64,000 nucleotides of DNA from NCBI GenBank assembly GCA_009772925.1, contig WOUQ01000001.1, positions 124,001 to 188,000 on the forward strand. The letters are read 5' to 3'. This DNA is from a bacterium. GTDB taxonomy: Bacteria; Pseudomonadota; Gammaproteobacteria; Burkholderiales; Thiobacillaceae. Within the stretch, counting starts at the first letter, position 1, and the number at the start of each line of letters is the position of its first letter. This document shows positions 54,327 to 64,000 of the stretch, piece by piece. A program made the translations under genes and the position numbers. The notes beneath the pieces were generated by a model, which saw only the letters and a list, made by a program, of their open reading frames with translations, searched no databases and was not told the DNA's origin.

Positions 54327-55054
54327 GCACCGGGCTCGGCCGCGAGGCGCGCCTGCGCGAGCTGGGCCTGTGGCCGCTGTGGCGGCTGCGGCGCTCGCCG
54401 ACGGCGGAAGTCCCGTCCGCCGCCGAGGCGGGCGCCCCCGCGTCGATCGCGCATGAAGCGCCGGCGGCGGACGACATCGCCGGGCTGGGCTGGGAAGACC
54501 TCATGGTGGCGGTGCGCGCCTGCACCCGCTGTCCTCTCTCCGCCAGCCGCACGCAGGGCGTGCCGGGTGTCGGCGACCGCGCCGCCGAATGGCTGTTCAT
54601 CGGCGAGGCGCCGGGGGGCGACGAGGACCGCCAGGGCGAACCCTTCGTCGGCCAATCCGGCAAGCTGCTCGACGCCATGCTGGCCGGCATCGGCCTGCAA
54701 CGCGAACGCAACGTCTACATCGCCAACATCGTCAAGTCGCGGCCGCCCGGCAACCGCGACCCGAACCCCGACGAGGTGGCGGCCTGCCTGCCTTACCTGG
54801 AACGCCAGATCGATCTGATCCAACCCAGGCTCATCGTCGTGCTCGGCCGTATCGCCGCGCAGACCCTGCTGGTTACCGACACCCCCATCGGCAAGCTGCG
54901 CGGCCACGTGCACCAATACCGCGGCGTGCCCATGGTGGTGACCTATCATCCCGCCTACCTGCTGCGCAGTCCGGCCGACAAGGCCAAGTCCTGGGAAGAC
55001 CTGCTGCTGGCGCGGCGGACCCTGGCCGCCTTGAAAAGCGGCGCGGCCGCCTGA
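54323..55054 (+). CDS. Uracil-DNA glycosylase, family 4, with one cluster cysteine replaced
   Basis: A 243-residue base-excision enzyme removing uracil from DNA. Motif A GEAPGGDEDRQGEPFVGQSG and the C-terminal YHPAYLLR fit family 4. Family 4 enzymes bind a [4Fe-4S] cluster with four cysteines; here CTRCPL supplies two and VAACLPYL a third, but the position normally in KCRPPGNR reads KSRPPGNR (Ser). The N-terminal 55 residues are a variable Trp/Arg/Ala extension. GTG start overlaps rimI. Confidence 0.88.
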   Translation: MSTGLGREARLRELGLWPLWRLRRSPTAEVPSAAEAGAPASIAHEAPAADDIAGLGWEDLMVAVRACTRCPLSASRTQGVPGVGDRAAEWLFIGEAPGGDEDRQGEPFVGQSGKLLDAMLAGIGLQRERNVYIANIVKSRPPGNRDPNPDEVAACLPYLERQIDLIQPRLIVVLGRIAAQTLLVTDTPIGKLRGHVHQYRGVPMVVTYHPAYLLRSPADKAKSWEDLLLARRTLAALKSGAAA

Positions 55055-55095
55055 TATTTCGGCTTGAATAGCCGGGCAATGCCCTGAACAATGTC

Positions 55096-55180
55096 GTCAT
55101 CGCGAGGAGCTCGGCGACGCGGCGATCCAGGAGTTCACCGCATGCAGAAACCTGGATTGCGTCACTTCGTTCGCAATGAC
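55096..55180. repeat. Inverted pair of GTCATTGCGAGG-type repeats
   Basis: The left arm (55096-55131), GTCATCGCGAGGAGC...GATCCAGG, is an imperfect inverted copy of the right arm (55151-55180), CCTGGATTGCGTCAC...GCAATGAC. The pair fills most of the 164-nt gap before lemA and could fold into one long stem. A related single arm lies at 59602-59636. Confidence 0.75.
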
Positions 55181-55218
55181 GACCTTGGACTCATCAAGCC
55201 TTACCCCTGGAGGAACCC

Positions 55219-55851
55219 ATGCGTAAATCCCTGTTCGCCGCCCTGGCCGTGGCGTCCGCCCTCAGCCTCTCAGGCTGCGGCTACAACACCCTGCAGGCCC
55301 AGGACGAGGCCATCCAGGCCGGCTGGTCCGAGGTGCTCAACCAGTACCAGCGCCGCGCCGACCTGGTGCCCAACCTGGTCAACACGGTGAAGGGCTACGC
55401 CGCGCACGAGGCCAAGGTGCTGACGGAGCTGACCGCCGCCCGCGCCAGGGTCGGGCAGATCGCCGCCACACCGGAACTGGTCAACGATCCAGCCGCCCTG
55501 GAGAAATTCCAGGCCGCCCAGGGCGAACTGTCGGGGGCCCTGTCGCGCCTGCTGGTGGTGGCGGAGAACTATCCGCAGTTGAAGGCCGACGCCGGTTTCC
55601 GTGACCTGCAGGCGCAGCTCGAAGGCACCGAGAACCGCATCACCGTGGCCCGCAACCGCTACATCCAGTCGGTACGGGAGTACAACACCACGGTGCGTTC
55701 CTTCCCCAGCAACCTCACCGCCATGCTGTTCGGTCACCAGACCAAGGCCAACTTCACGGTGGAAAACGAGAAGGCCATCGCCGCGCCGCCCAAGGTGGAC
55801 TTCGGCGGCGATGCGCCCGCCCCGTCGGGCGGCGCGCCGGGGTATCAGTAG
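55219..55851 (+). CDS. lemA: LemA family protein, predicted lipoprotein
   Basis: A 210-residue helical-bundle protein. The signal ends in lipobox LSGC (Cys20), followed by GYNTLQAQDEAIQAGWSEVLNQYQRRADLVPNLVNTVKGYA, the LemA signature. Many LemA proteins have an N-terminal transmembrane helix instead; here lipidation is predicted. The C terminus is Pro/Gly-rich. Function is poorly defined in the family. No TPM-domain partner gene follows. Confidence 0.92.
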   Translation: MRKSLFAALAVASALSLSGCGYNTLQAQDEAIQAGWSEVLNQYQRRADLVPNLVNTVKGYAAHEAKVLTELTAARARVGQIAATPELVNDPAALEKFQAAQGELSGALSRLLVVAENYPQLKADAGFRDLQAQLEGTENRITVARNRYIQSVREYNTTVRSFPSNLTAMLFGHQTKANFTVENEKAIAAPPKVDFGGDAPAPSGGAPGYQ

Positions 55852-55873
55852 GCCAGATGGCCAAGAGGGAGGC

Positions 55874-56683
55874 TTACCACTCCCCGTTGGCGCCTGCGCG
55901 CATGATCTCGTCCATCTTGTTGCGGATTTCGATGGCGCCCTGCGCGAGTTCCGGGGTGACGCCCATTGCGGCCTCGTAGCCCTTCACCCAGCTCAGGTCC
56001 CAGTCCAGCATCATCACCCAGATGTCCTTGTTGGCGTCTTCCATGATGCCGATGCGGCAGGGCAGGAAGACCAGGAATTCCGGGCTGATCTTCAGCAGGT
56101 CGCGGCCCACCTTGATGTCGCAGTAGCTGTGTACTTCGATGCGCGGCGCGTCCATGTCGCCCAGCACGGCCTGGAAATCCTTCCACATCAGGTTGGAACC
56201 CACGTACTTGAAGTTGAGCTTGTTGGCGCGCAGGTTCATCGACTCCAGCACTTCGTCGAAGGTGAGCCCCGGCTTGGCCTTGTACTTGTGCGACATCCAG
56301 GCCATGGCGTCGGGCATGGACATGCGGAAGACGTTGGTCATGAACGGCATCATCATCTGCATCATCTGCCGCTTGGCTTCCGGCGGGATGGTCTGGCGCA
56401 TGCTGTAGGGCTTGTTGGAGATGGGCTGGCCACTGCCCAGGATGATCAGGGGGTTGAAGCCCAGGCCGGGGATGGAGAGGTTGGGCAGGGCCGGCAGGGT
56501 AGGCAGGGTCGGAATGGGCAGGACCATCGGCGCGGCCGGCACCGGCATGTATTGCATGAAGGGGTTGGCCTGGGCCGGCGGCGTGATCGCGGCCGGCGGC
56601 TGGCCCGGCACGTACTGGGCGGCGGCGGCGGTGGAGAGGACAAGGCCGAGCAGGGCCAGGGCGGATTGCAGCGGTTTTTTCAT
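55874..56683 (-). CDS. Exported DUF302 domain protein, Met-rich
   Basis: A 269-residue protein with a signal peptide (about 1-22, AAA|AQY), a Pro-rich segment with PALP/PTLP-like repeats (about 40-75), a Met-rich stretch (KRQMMQMMMPFM, about 104-116), and a C-terminal DUF302-like domain (about 135-255; LTFDEVLESM...VEVHSYCDIKVGRDLL). DUF302 proteins are of unknown function; the Met cluster suggests possible metal binding. It lies 70 nt downstream of acnA on the same strand. Confidence 0.78.
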   Translation of the reverse strand: MKKPLQSALALLGLVLSTAAAAQYVPGQPPAAITPPAQANPFMQYMPVPAAPMVLPIPTLPTLPALPNLSIPGLGFNPLIILGSGQPISNKPYSMRQTIPPEAKRQMMQMMMPFMTNVFRMSMPDAMAWMSHKYKAKPGLTFDEVLESMNLRANKLNFKYVGSNLMWKDFQAVLGDMDAPRIEVHSYCDIKVGRDLLKISPEFLVFLPCRIGIMEDANKDIWVMMLDWDLSWVKGYEAAMGVTPELAQGAIEIRNKMDEIMRAGANGEW

Positions 56684-56753
56684 GGTGTCTCCTTCGTGGT
56701 TTGTCGCGGTTGTTCGTCGGGGGCACGGGGCCGCGCGTTCGGCCCCGGCGCTC

Positions 56754-59489
<2,736 letters not shown>

Positions 59490-59601
59490 GGCGATGGCTA
59501 AGGGATGGGAAAGAAATGGAATTCTACCCAAACCCAGCGAAACCCAGCGACGACGTCACGCCCAGGTCGCCTGGCAGGCGCCGCAATCCAACCCAAGCCA
59601 T

Positions 59602-59636
59602 GTCATTGCGAGGAGGCGAAGCCGACGCGGCAATCT
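59602..59636. repeat. Single GTCATTGCGAGG-type repeat arm
   Basis: GTCATTGCGAGGAGGCGAAG... continuing to GCGGCAATC matches the arms at 55096-55131 and 55151-55180 with a few changes, showing a dispersed family in this genome. Confidence 0.7.
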
Positions 59637-59742
59637 GTGGTGTGCCCCGCGCGTAGGAAGCCCCACAAGCGATTTTCTGCGGTTCCCCTATGGGGGTTGC
59701 ATTCCCCCACCCTGACCCGGCGCAACGCCGGGCATTCACGGC

Positions 59743-59763
59743 CCCGCTTCTGCGGGTTTTTTT
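59743..59763 (+). terminator. Rho-independent terminator in the acnA-tRNA gap
   Basis: CCCGC (59743-59747), loop TTCT, GCGGG (59752-59756), then TTTTTTT (59757-59763). Short but well formed, reading on the plus strand although no plus-strand gene precedes it, so it may belong to a lost gene. Confidence 0.6.
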
Positions 59764-59887
59764 GGGGTGGAAGCCTGACACGGCGACATTCGCCCTGTGC
59801 GAGCAAATGCCGTAAACCCTTCCGCTCTTCTTCGTCCTCCGATATACTGCGAGGCACGTCGGAACACGCTTCCGGGCTGGAGCAACT

Positions 59888-59932
59888 CTTACAAGGCGAA
59901 TGTCGGCGGTTCGACCCCGTCAGCACCCACCA
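59888..59932 (+). pseudogene. 3' fragment of tRNA(Val), broken at the anticodon loop
   Basis: From CTTACAAGGCGAATG through GGCGGTTCGACCCCGTC to AGCACCC-A-CCA, this reads as the anticodon loop (TAC), variable loop, T-arm and acceptor end of a valine tRNA. The upstream bases do not provide the D-arm or the GGGTGCT 5' acceptor strand that should pair with AGCACCC. The break falls at the anticodon, a site often used by tyrosine integrases. It lies just upstream of tRNA(Asp), where an intact tRNA(Val) is commonly found. Confidence 0.8.
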
Positions 59933-59971
59933 GCCAGGGTTAGCAGTTTTAAGTAGTAGTAAGCAGTACAA

Positions 59972-60048
59972 GGAGTGGTAGTTCAGTCGGTTAGAATACC
60001 GGCCTGTCACGCCGGGGGTCGCGGGTTCGAGTCCCGTCCACTCCGCCA
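59972..60048 (+). tRNA. tRNA-Asp (anticodon GTC)
   Basis: A complete cloverleaf: acceptor GGAGTGG pairs with CCACTCC, the D-arm contains GTTCAGTCGGTTAGAAT, the anticodon GTC is at 60006-60008, the T-loop is GGTTCGAGTC, the discriminator is G, and CCA is encoded (60046-60048). A strong terminator follows. Confidence 0.97.
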
Positions 60049-60055
60049 ACACCTC

Positions 60056-60085
60056 AAAGGCGAACGCGAGTTCGCCTTTTTTTTT
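60056..60085 (+). terminator. Rho-independent terminator after tRNA-Asp
   Basis: AAAGGCGAAC (60056-60065) and GTTCGCCTTT (60070-60079) form a perfect 10-bp stem with a GCGA loop, followed by an uninterrupted T-run to 60085. Confidence 0.92.
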
Positions 60086-60126
60086 GTTACGGGTTGCAAA
60101 GCCCATGACCGAGTGATTGCACCGCC

Positions 60127-61998
60127 ATGCTAGAAGCCATTCGCGAACGCGCCCAGGGCTGGATCGCCAAAGTGATCCTGGGCCTGCTCATCATTCCCTT
60201 CGCCTTCTGGGGCATCGACTCCTACTTCTCCGGCGGCGGACAGGAACCGCCGGCGGCGGAGATCGACGATCATCCCATCACCCAGCGTGAATTCGCCAAC
60301 ACCCTGCAGGAGCAACGGGAAGCCCTGGGCGGCCGGGTGGAGGAGGGCGCCCTGCGCAAGATGGTCATGGATCAGCTGGTGAACACCCGCGTGCTGTCGC
60401 TGGCGGCGGGCAAGGCCGGCTTTTCCATCCTGGAGCCGCAAATCCAGGCCGTGCTCGGCGGCCTGGAAATCTTCCAGGAGAACGGCGCCTTTTCGCAGAC
60501 GCGCATGGATGCCTGGCTGCGCAACCGCGGCCTGAGCCAGGGCGAACTGATCGCCATGATCAGCCAGGATATGCTGCTGCGGCAGGTGCAGATCGGCTAT
60601 GGTGAAGGCGCCCTGGTGCCCAGGCCGGTGTCCGAGCGCATGGCCCGGCTCCTCGCCGAGCAGCGCGAAGTGCGGGAGGCGGCCTTCGACGCGAATACCT
60701 ACATTGCTGCGGTGAAGATCGACGAAGCTGCCATCGAGGCCGACTACAAGGCGCGCCAGCAGGACTACACCACGCCGGATCAGGTGCGCGTGCAATTCCT
60801 GGTGTTGTCCCAGGCGCAGCTGGAATCCGCTGTGGCGGTCAGCGAGGCCCAGGCGCGCGCGCACTACGAGGCCAATGCCGCGCGCTACGCCGAACCTGAG
60901 CAGCGCCGCGCCGCGCACATCCTCATCAAGGTCGACGCCGGCGCCGACGAGAAAACCCGGCAGACGGCGCGGGACAAGGCCGAACTGCTGCTGGCCGAAC
61001 TGCGCGATCAGCCCGGCAAGTTCGCCGAACTGGCTCGCAAGCATTCGCAGGACCCCGGTTCCGGCGCGAAGGGCGGCGATCTTGGTGCCTTCAGCCGCGA
61101 GATGATGGTCAAACCCTTCGCCGACGCGGTCTGGGGCATGAAGCCGGGTGAGATTCGCGGCCTGGTGGAGAGCCAGTTCGGTTACCACATCATCCGTCTG
61201 GACGGCGTTGTGGGTGGCGCCAAGCTGGGCTTCGAGGTGGTCAAGGAAGACATTCGCCGCGAACTGCGTGAGCAGGAATCGCAGCGCCGCTTCCTGGATT
61301 CCGCCGAACGCTTCAGCAATCTGGTGTACGAGCAGCCCGACAACCTGGAGCCGGCAGCCAAGGAATTCGGCCTCAAGCTGGAGGAAAGCGGCTGGATCGC
61401 CAAGGGTCAGACCGTCCAGCCCGCCGTCCTCGGCAACCCGCGCCTGATGGAGGCGCTGTTCAGCGAGGATGCCCTGCGCAAACGCCAGAATACCGAGGCC
61501 ATCGAGGTGGCGGCCAACACGCTGGTAGCGGCCCGCGTGCTGGAGCATCGCCCGCCCGGTCTGCTGCCCCTGGCCGACGTCGCCGCCGACATCCGCGCTC
61601 GGCTCACCCGCGCGGCAGCTGGCAAGCTGGCCGTCGAGGCGGGTACCAAGGCTCTCGCAGCGGTGCAAGCGGGACAGGCGGATGTTAACTTCTCGGCGCC
61701 GATGACGGTGTCGCGGATGCGCCCCCTGGAACTGCAATCCGCTGCGGTACGCGCCATTTTCGCCGCGCCCGCGGACAAGTTGCCCACGCACGTGGGGGTC
61801 GAGTCGCCCGAGGGCTATCGCCTCTACCGCGTCAGTCGTGTGGTGCCCGTCGAGCCCGCCGCTGAACAGGCCGAGAAGATTCGTGTCGATCTGCGCCGAC
61901 TGCTGGCCCAGGAAGAAATGCGCGCCTACCTGGAAAGCGCCAAGGCGAAAGCCAGCATCAAGATCGCACAGACGGCGCTGGACGCGAAGGCGGAGTAA
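60127..61998 (+). CDS. ppiD: Periplasmic peptidyl-prolyl isomerase PpiD
   Basis: A 623-residue inner-membrane-anchored chaperone that assists proteins leaving the Sec translocon. One N-terminal transmembrane helix (about 14-33, VILGLLIIPFAFWGIDSYF), then a SurA-like N-terminal domain, and a parvulin domain (about 265-360; RRAAHILIKVDAGADEKTR, HSQDPGSGAKGGDLGAFSREMMVKPFADAVW). The C-terminal third is the usual PpiD chaperone region. It follows tRNA(Asp) and converges on fabI across a bidirectional terminator. Confidence 0.95.
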   Translation: MLEAIRERAQGWIAKVILGLLIIPFAFWGIDSYFSGGGQEPPAAEIDDHPITQREFANTLQEQREALGGRVEEGALRKMVMDQLVNTRVLSLAAGKAGFSILEPQIQAVLGGLEIFQENGAFSQTRMDAWLRNRGLSQGELIAMISQDMLLRQVQIGYGEGALVPRPVSERMARLLAEQREVREAAFDANTYIAAVKIDEAAIEADYKARQQDYTTPDQVRVQFLVLSQAQLESAVAVSEAQARAHYEANAARYAEPEQRRAAHILIKVDAGADEKTRQTARDKAELLLAELRDQPGKFAELARKHSQDPGSGAKGGDLGAFSREMMVKPFADAVWGMKPGEIRGLVESQFGYHIIRLDGVVGGAKLGFEVVKEDIRRELREQESQRRFLDSAERFSNLVYEQPDNLEPAAKEFGLKLEESGWIAKGQTVQPAVLGNPRLMEALFSEDALRKRQNTEAIEVAANTLVAARVLEHRPPGLLPLADVAADIRARLTRAAAGKLAVEAGTKALAAVQAGQADVNFSAPMTVSRMRPLELQSAAVRAIFAAPADKLPTHVGVESPEGYRLYRVSRVVPVEPAAEQAEKIRVDLRRLLAQEEMRAYLESAKAKASIKIAQTALDAKAE

Positions 61999-62008
61999 GC
62001 TTCGAACC

Positions 62009-62048
62009 GCCAACAAAAAAGCCGGACAAGTCCGGCTTTTTTGTTGGC
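62009..62048. terminator. Bidirectional terminator between ppiD and fabI
   Basis: A perfect 19-bp inverted repeat (62009-62027 and 62030-62048) with a 2-nt AA loop. The GC core GCCGGAC/GTCCGGC is flanked by A6 on the left and T6 on the right, so it terminates both convergent genes. Confidence 0.97.
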
Positions 62049-62064
62049 TGAAGTCGCAGGGCGT

Positions 62065-62856
62065 CTACTCTTCCACCGCCAGGCCGGCGGTGCAGTTGAA
62101 GCCCGCGTCCACATAGGTGATCTCGCCAGTGACGCCGCTGGCGAGGTCGGACAGCAGGAAGGCGGCGGTGTTGCCCACTTCATCAATGGTCACGTTGCGG
62201 CGCAGGGGGGAGTGTTTTTCGCCCCAGGCCAGCAGCTTGTTGAAATCGGCGATGCCGGCGGCCGCCAGGGTCTTGATGGGGCCGGCGGACAGGCCGTTGA
62301 CGCGGATGCTCTGCGGCCCCAGGCCGGCGGCCAGGTAATAGACGCTGGCCTCCAGGCTGGCCTTGGCCAGCCCCATGACGTTGTAATGCGGCACATAGCG
62401 CACCGCGCCCAGGTAGGACAGGGTGAGCAGGGCGGCGGGCCGGCCCTGCATCATGGGCAGCGCCGCCTTGGCCATGGCGGTGAAGGAATAGCTGGAAATG
62501 TCGTGCGCGATGCGGAAGTTATCGCGCGTGACGAAATCCTGGTAGTTGCCGGCCAGCGCCTCCTTCGGCGAAAAGGCGATGGAGTGCAGCAGGCCGTCGA
62601 GTCCATCCCAGTGCCGGGCGAGTTCGCCGAACAGGGTGGCGATCTCCTCGTCGCTGGCGACGTCGCAGGGGAACACCAGGGGCTGCGCGGAGAAATCCCC
62701 GGCCAGGCCCAGCACGCGCTCGCGCACCTTGTCGCCCTGGTAGGTGAAGGCCAGTTCCGCACCCTCGCGATGGCAGGCCTTGGCCACGCCGTAGGCGATG
62801 GAGCGGTTGCTGATCATGCCCGTGATGAGGATCTTCTTGCCGGCGAGAAAGCCCAT
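62065..62856 (-). CDS. fabI: Enoyl-[acyl-carrier-protein] reductase [NADH] FabI
   Basis: The 263-residue enzyme catalyses the last step of each fatty-acid elongation cycle. [15 protein letters not shown] is the NADH-binding signature; the catalytic tyrosine and lysine lie in HYNVMGLAK, with the second family tyrosine in the preceding [11 protein letters not shown] chose ATG 62856 because it gives the usual [13 protein letters not shown] start; an ATG 7 codons upstream is possible. Divergent from the ParA-like gene. Confidence 0.97.
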   Translation of the reverse strand: MGFLAGKKILITGMISNRSIAYGVAKACHREGAELAFTYQGDKVRERVLGLAGDFSAQPLVFPCDVASDEEIATLFGELARHWDGLDGLLHSIAFSPKEALAGNYQDFVTRDNFRIAHDISSYSFTAMAKAALPMMQGRPAALLTLSYLGAVRYVPHYNVMGLAKASLEASVYYLAAGLGPQSIRVNGLSAGPIKTLAAAGIADFNKLLAWGEKHSPLRRNVTIDEVGNTAAFLLSDLASGVTGEITYVDAGFNCTAGLAVEE

Positions 62857-62885
62857 GTCGCGGTCCCGAGATTTCAAACACGAGA

Positions 62886-62891
62886 ATTATA
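62886..62891 (-). promoter_or_regulatory. Candidate -10 element for fabI
   Basis: A perfect TATAAT on the minus strand, 29 nt before the fabI ATG. No good -35 is seen 16-18 nt further upstream, so an activator or an extended element may be needed. Confidence 0.5.
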
Positions 62892-62953
62892 CCCGCGAGG
62901 CTGCATTCGCCGTATCACGGCGCTACCATCCGGGCTTGCTGAAAGGAGAGGTC

Positions 62954-63607
62954 ATGGCGGCGAAGATCATTGCGGTGGTGAACCAGAAGGGCGGGGCGGG
63001 CAAGACCACCCTGGCCATGTTGCTGGCGGGGGCGCTGGGCGACAGCCGCAAACGGGTGCTGGTGGCCGACGCCGACCCGCAGAACACCGCCGTGCACTGG
63101 GCCGGCATGAGCGAGAGCTTCCCCGCCGAGGTGGAGGACGTGTCCGGCGAGGAGGGCAAGCTGCACAAGGCCCTGCGCAAGCGCCAGGATGAGTTCGACT
63201 ACATCGTCATCGACAGCCCGCCCGCGGCTTCCGCGCCGGTGACCGGCAGCGCCCTGAGAGCCGCGCATCTCGCCCTGGTGCCGGTGATTCCCTCGCCGCT
63301 CGACCTGTGGGCTTCCGTGCGCATCCGCGAGGCCATCGCCCACGCCCGCCACAAGAACCCGGACCTGCAGGCCCGCCTGGTGGTCAACCAGATGCAGCCC
63401 AATACCCTGCTGGCGCGAGAGGTGCTCGGCATGCTGCCCGAGTTCGGCATCCCGATGCTGGCCGCCAGCCTCAAGAGCCGTACCGCTTACCGGCAATGCG
63501 CCGCCCTGGGCGCCACCATTCACGCCCTCGGCAGCCGGGCCGCCCTGGCGGTGCTGGAGGTGGACGCCCTGTGCCGCGAGGTGGAGCGCCTGCTGCGCAA
63601 TCGTTAG
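62954..63607 (+). CDS. parA: ParA/MinD-family ATPase
   Basis: A 217-residue partitioning-type ATPase. The deviant Walker A KGGAGKTT is at residues 12-19 (signature lysines 12 and 17), with ADADPQ (Walker A') and VIDSPPA (Walker B) following. It lacks an N-terminal DNA-binding domain and no parB follows, so it is a stand-alone small ParA, possibly positioning a protein cluster rather than a plasmid. AAGGAGAGG lies just before ATG 62954; the frame is open upstream, but only across the fabI promoter. Confidence 0.88.
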   Translation: MAAKIIAVVNQKGGAGKTTLAMLLAGALGDSRKRVLVADADPQNTAVHWAGMSESFPAEVEDVSGEEGKLHKALRKRQDEFDYIVIDSPPAASAPVTGSALRAAHLALVPVIPSPLDLWASVRIREAIAHARHKNPDLQARLVVNQMQPNTLLAREVLGMLPEFGIPMLAASLKSRTAYRQCAALGATIHALGSRAALAVLEVDALCREVERLLRNR

Positions 63608-63611
63608 CGCC

Positions 63612-64000
63612 ATGGCGGCCATGCACACCAGCCTGGATTTTCTGCGCCACGGCGAGCCCATCGGCGGTAAACGCTATCGCGGCCAGACCGACGATCCCCT
63701 GTCCGACAAGGGTTGGGCGCAGATGGCCCGCGCCACCGCCGGGGAACGTCCCTGGAACGCGATCGTCTCCTCGCCGTTGCGCCGCTGCCTGGCCTTCGCC
63801 ACCCGCCTGGCGGACGAAACGGGCCTGCCCCTGACAGTGGATGCGCGCCTGGCGGAAGTGGGATTCGGCGTCTGGGAAGGCCGCACCGCGGCGGAGCTGG
63901 AACGCGAGGAGCCCGGCTGCGTGTTCGCCTTCAAGCAGGATCCCCTGGCGCGACGTCCGCGCGGCGCCGAGGACCTGGCCGATTTTCAGGCCCGCGTGGC
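63612..64000 (+). CDS. Histidine phosphatase family protein, 3'-truncated by the window edge
   Basis: The first about 129 residues of a phosphoglycerate mutase-like phosphatase. FLRHGEP carries the phospho-accepting His and Arg; SSPLRRCLAFA and EVGFGVWEGRTAAEL are the next family motifs. This pattern fits CobC (alpha-ribazole phosphatase)-like proteins, but the specificity cannot be told and the end is missing. ATG 63612 or 63621 may be used; the gene starts 4 nt after parA, suggesting one transcript. Confidence 0.88.
   Translation, partial: MAAMHTSLDFLRHGEPIGGKRYRGQTDDPLSDKGWAQMARATAGERPWNAIVSSPLRRCLAFATRLADETGLPLTVDARLAEVGFGVWEGRTAAELEREEPGCVFAFKQDPLARRPRGAEDLADFQARV

Larger units (their letters stand above)
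59490..59887. other. Mosaic non-coding stretch between acnA and the tRNA region
   Basis: No convincing gene. It contains a direct repeat AAACCCAGCG, a GTCATTGCGAGG-type repeat (59602-59636), a CCGGCG/CGCCGG hairpin (59718-59732), a terminator (59743-59763), an inverted near-copy of the tRNA(Val) anticodon/T-arm region (59780-59797), and a -10-like TATACT (59843-59848). The pieces look unrelated, as at an island or rearrangement junction. Confidence 0.6.

Noticed and set aside
59813-59848. A sigma-28 promoter before the tRNA region (TAAACCCT and TCCGATAT)
   Set aside because: The spacing is 17 nt instead of 11, and tRNA genes are not expected to use FliA.
59888-59932. A functional tRNA(Val)
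   Set aside because: No 5' acceptor strand or D-arm is present upstream, so it is treated as a fragment.
59603-60106. A 167-codon minus-strand frame across tRNA-Asp and the tRNA(Val) fragment
   Set aside because: The segment reading WTGLEPATPGVTGRYSNRLNYH is antisense of tRNA-Asp and WVLTGSNRRHSPCK is antisense of tRNA(Val), a known source of false proteins. It did help locate the tRNA(Val) break.

Overview
The window is a GC-rich, densely coding proteobacterial chromosome segment. Gene order and protein character suggest a betaproteobacterium, possibly a Thiobacillus-like chemolithotroph. The supporting blocks are hfq-hflX-hflK-hflC-DUF2065-hisZ-purA, gloB/yafS-like/rnhA/dnaQ, a complete flgB-to-flgL rod-hook operon, and tRNA(Val)/tRNA(Asp)-ppiD-fabI. 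The lineage is an inference, because no 16S or phylogenetic marker was compared.

Layout. 1-3.8 kb: a 5'-truncated unknown gene, ugd, a CbiM-like membrane protein and a HAD phosphatase. 3.9-8.2 kb: a C4-dicarboxylate-type TRAP transporter with two paralogous binding proteins flanking the membrane subunits. 8.4-15.5 kb: a seven-gene cluster hdrC-hdrB-hdrA-mvhD-mvhG-mvhA-protease. It encodes a heterodisulfide-reductase-like flavoprotein complex joined to a group 3c-type [NiFe] hydrogenase, the layout known from methanogen electron-bifurcating complexes. This is the most notable metabolic system here. 15.6-18.7 kb: an unknown protein and a GAF-GGDEF-EAL protein. 18.7-25.1 kb: the hfq-to-purA block. 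25.1-25.7 kb: a DUF4160/DUF2442 pair. 25.7-32.2 kb: a Yej-like peptide ABC transporter. 32.2-36.6 kb: mltD, gloB, a methyltransferase, rnhA, dnaQ and a CopZ-like chaperone. 36.6-50.0 kb: flagellar genes flgN, flgM and flgA on the minus strand, a diguanylate cyclase, then flgB-C-D-E-(small ORF)-F-G-H-I-J-K-L. There is a clear sigma-54 promoter before flgB and a near-consensus sigma-28 promoter before flgM. 50.3-55.1 kb: a YoaA-like helicase, a small unknown gene, an exported HIRAN protein, tsaB, rimI and a family 4 uracil-DNA glycosylase. 55.2-59.5 kb: lemA, a DUF302 protein and acnA. 59.5-60.1 kb: a mosaic non-coding stretch with a 3' fragment of tRNA(Val) and an intact tRNA(Asp). 60.1-64 kb: ppiD, fabI, a ParA-like ATPase and a truncated histidine phosphatase.

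Two structural themes run through the window. First, several kinds of palindromic repeat occur both between genes and in frame inside conserved genes (hflX, yejA-, yejE- and yejF-like genes, acnA), where they add peptide segments. One composite two-hairpin element appears between mvhG and mvhA, in acnA, and in altered form after flgL. Second, most operons are tightly packed with ATGA or GTGA overlaps, so the few gaps (mvhG/mvhA, flgE/flgF, after flgL, upstream of tRNA(Asp)) stand out, and each contains repeats or unusual signals.
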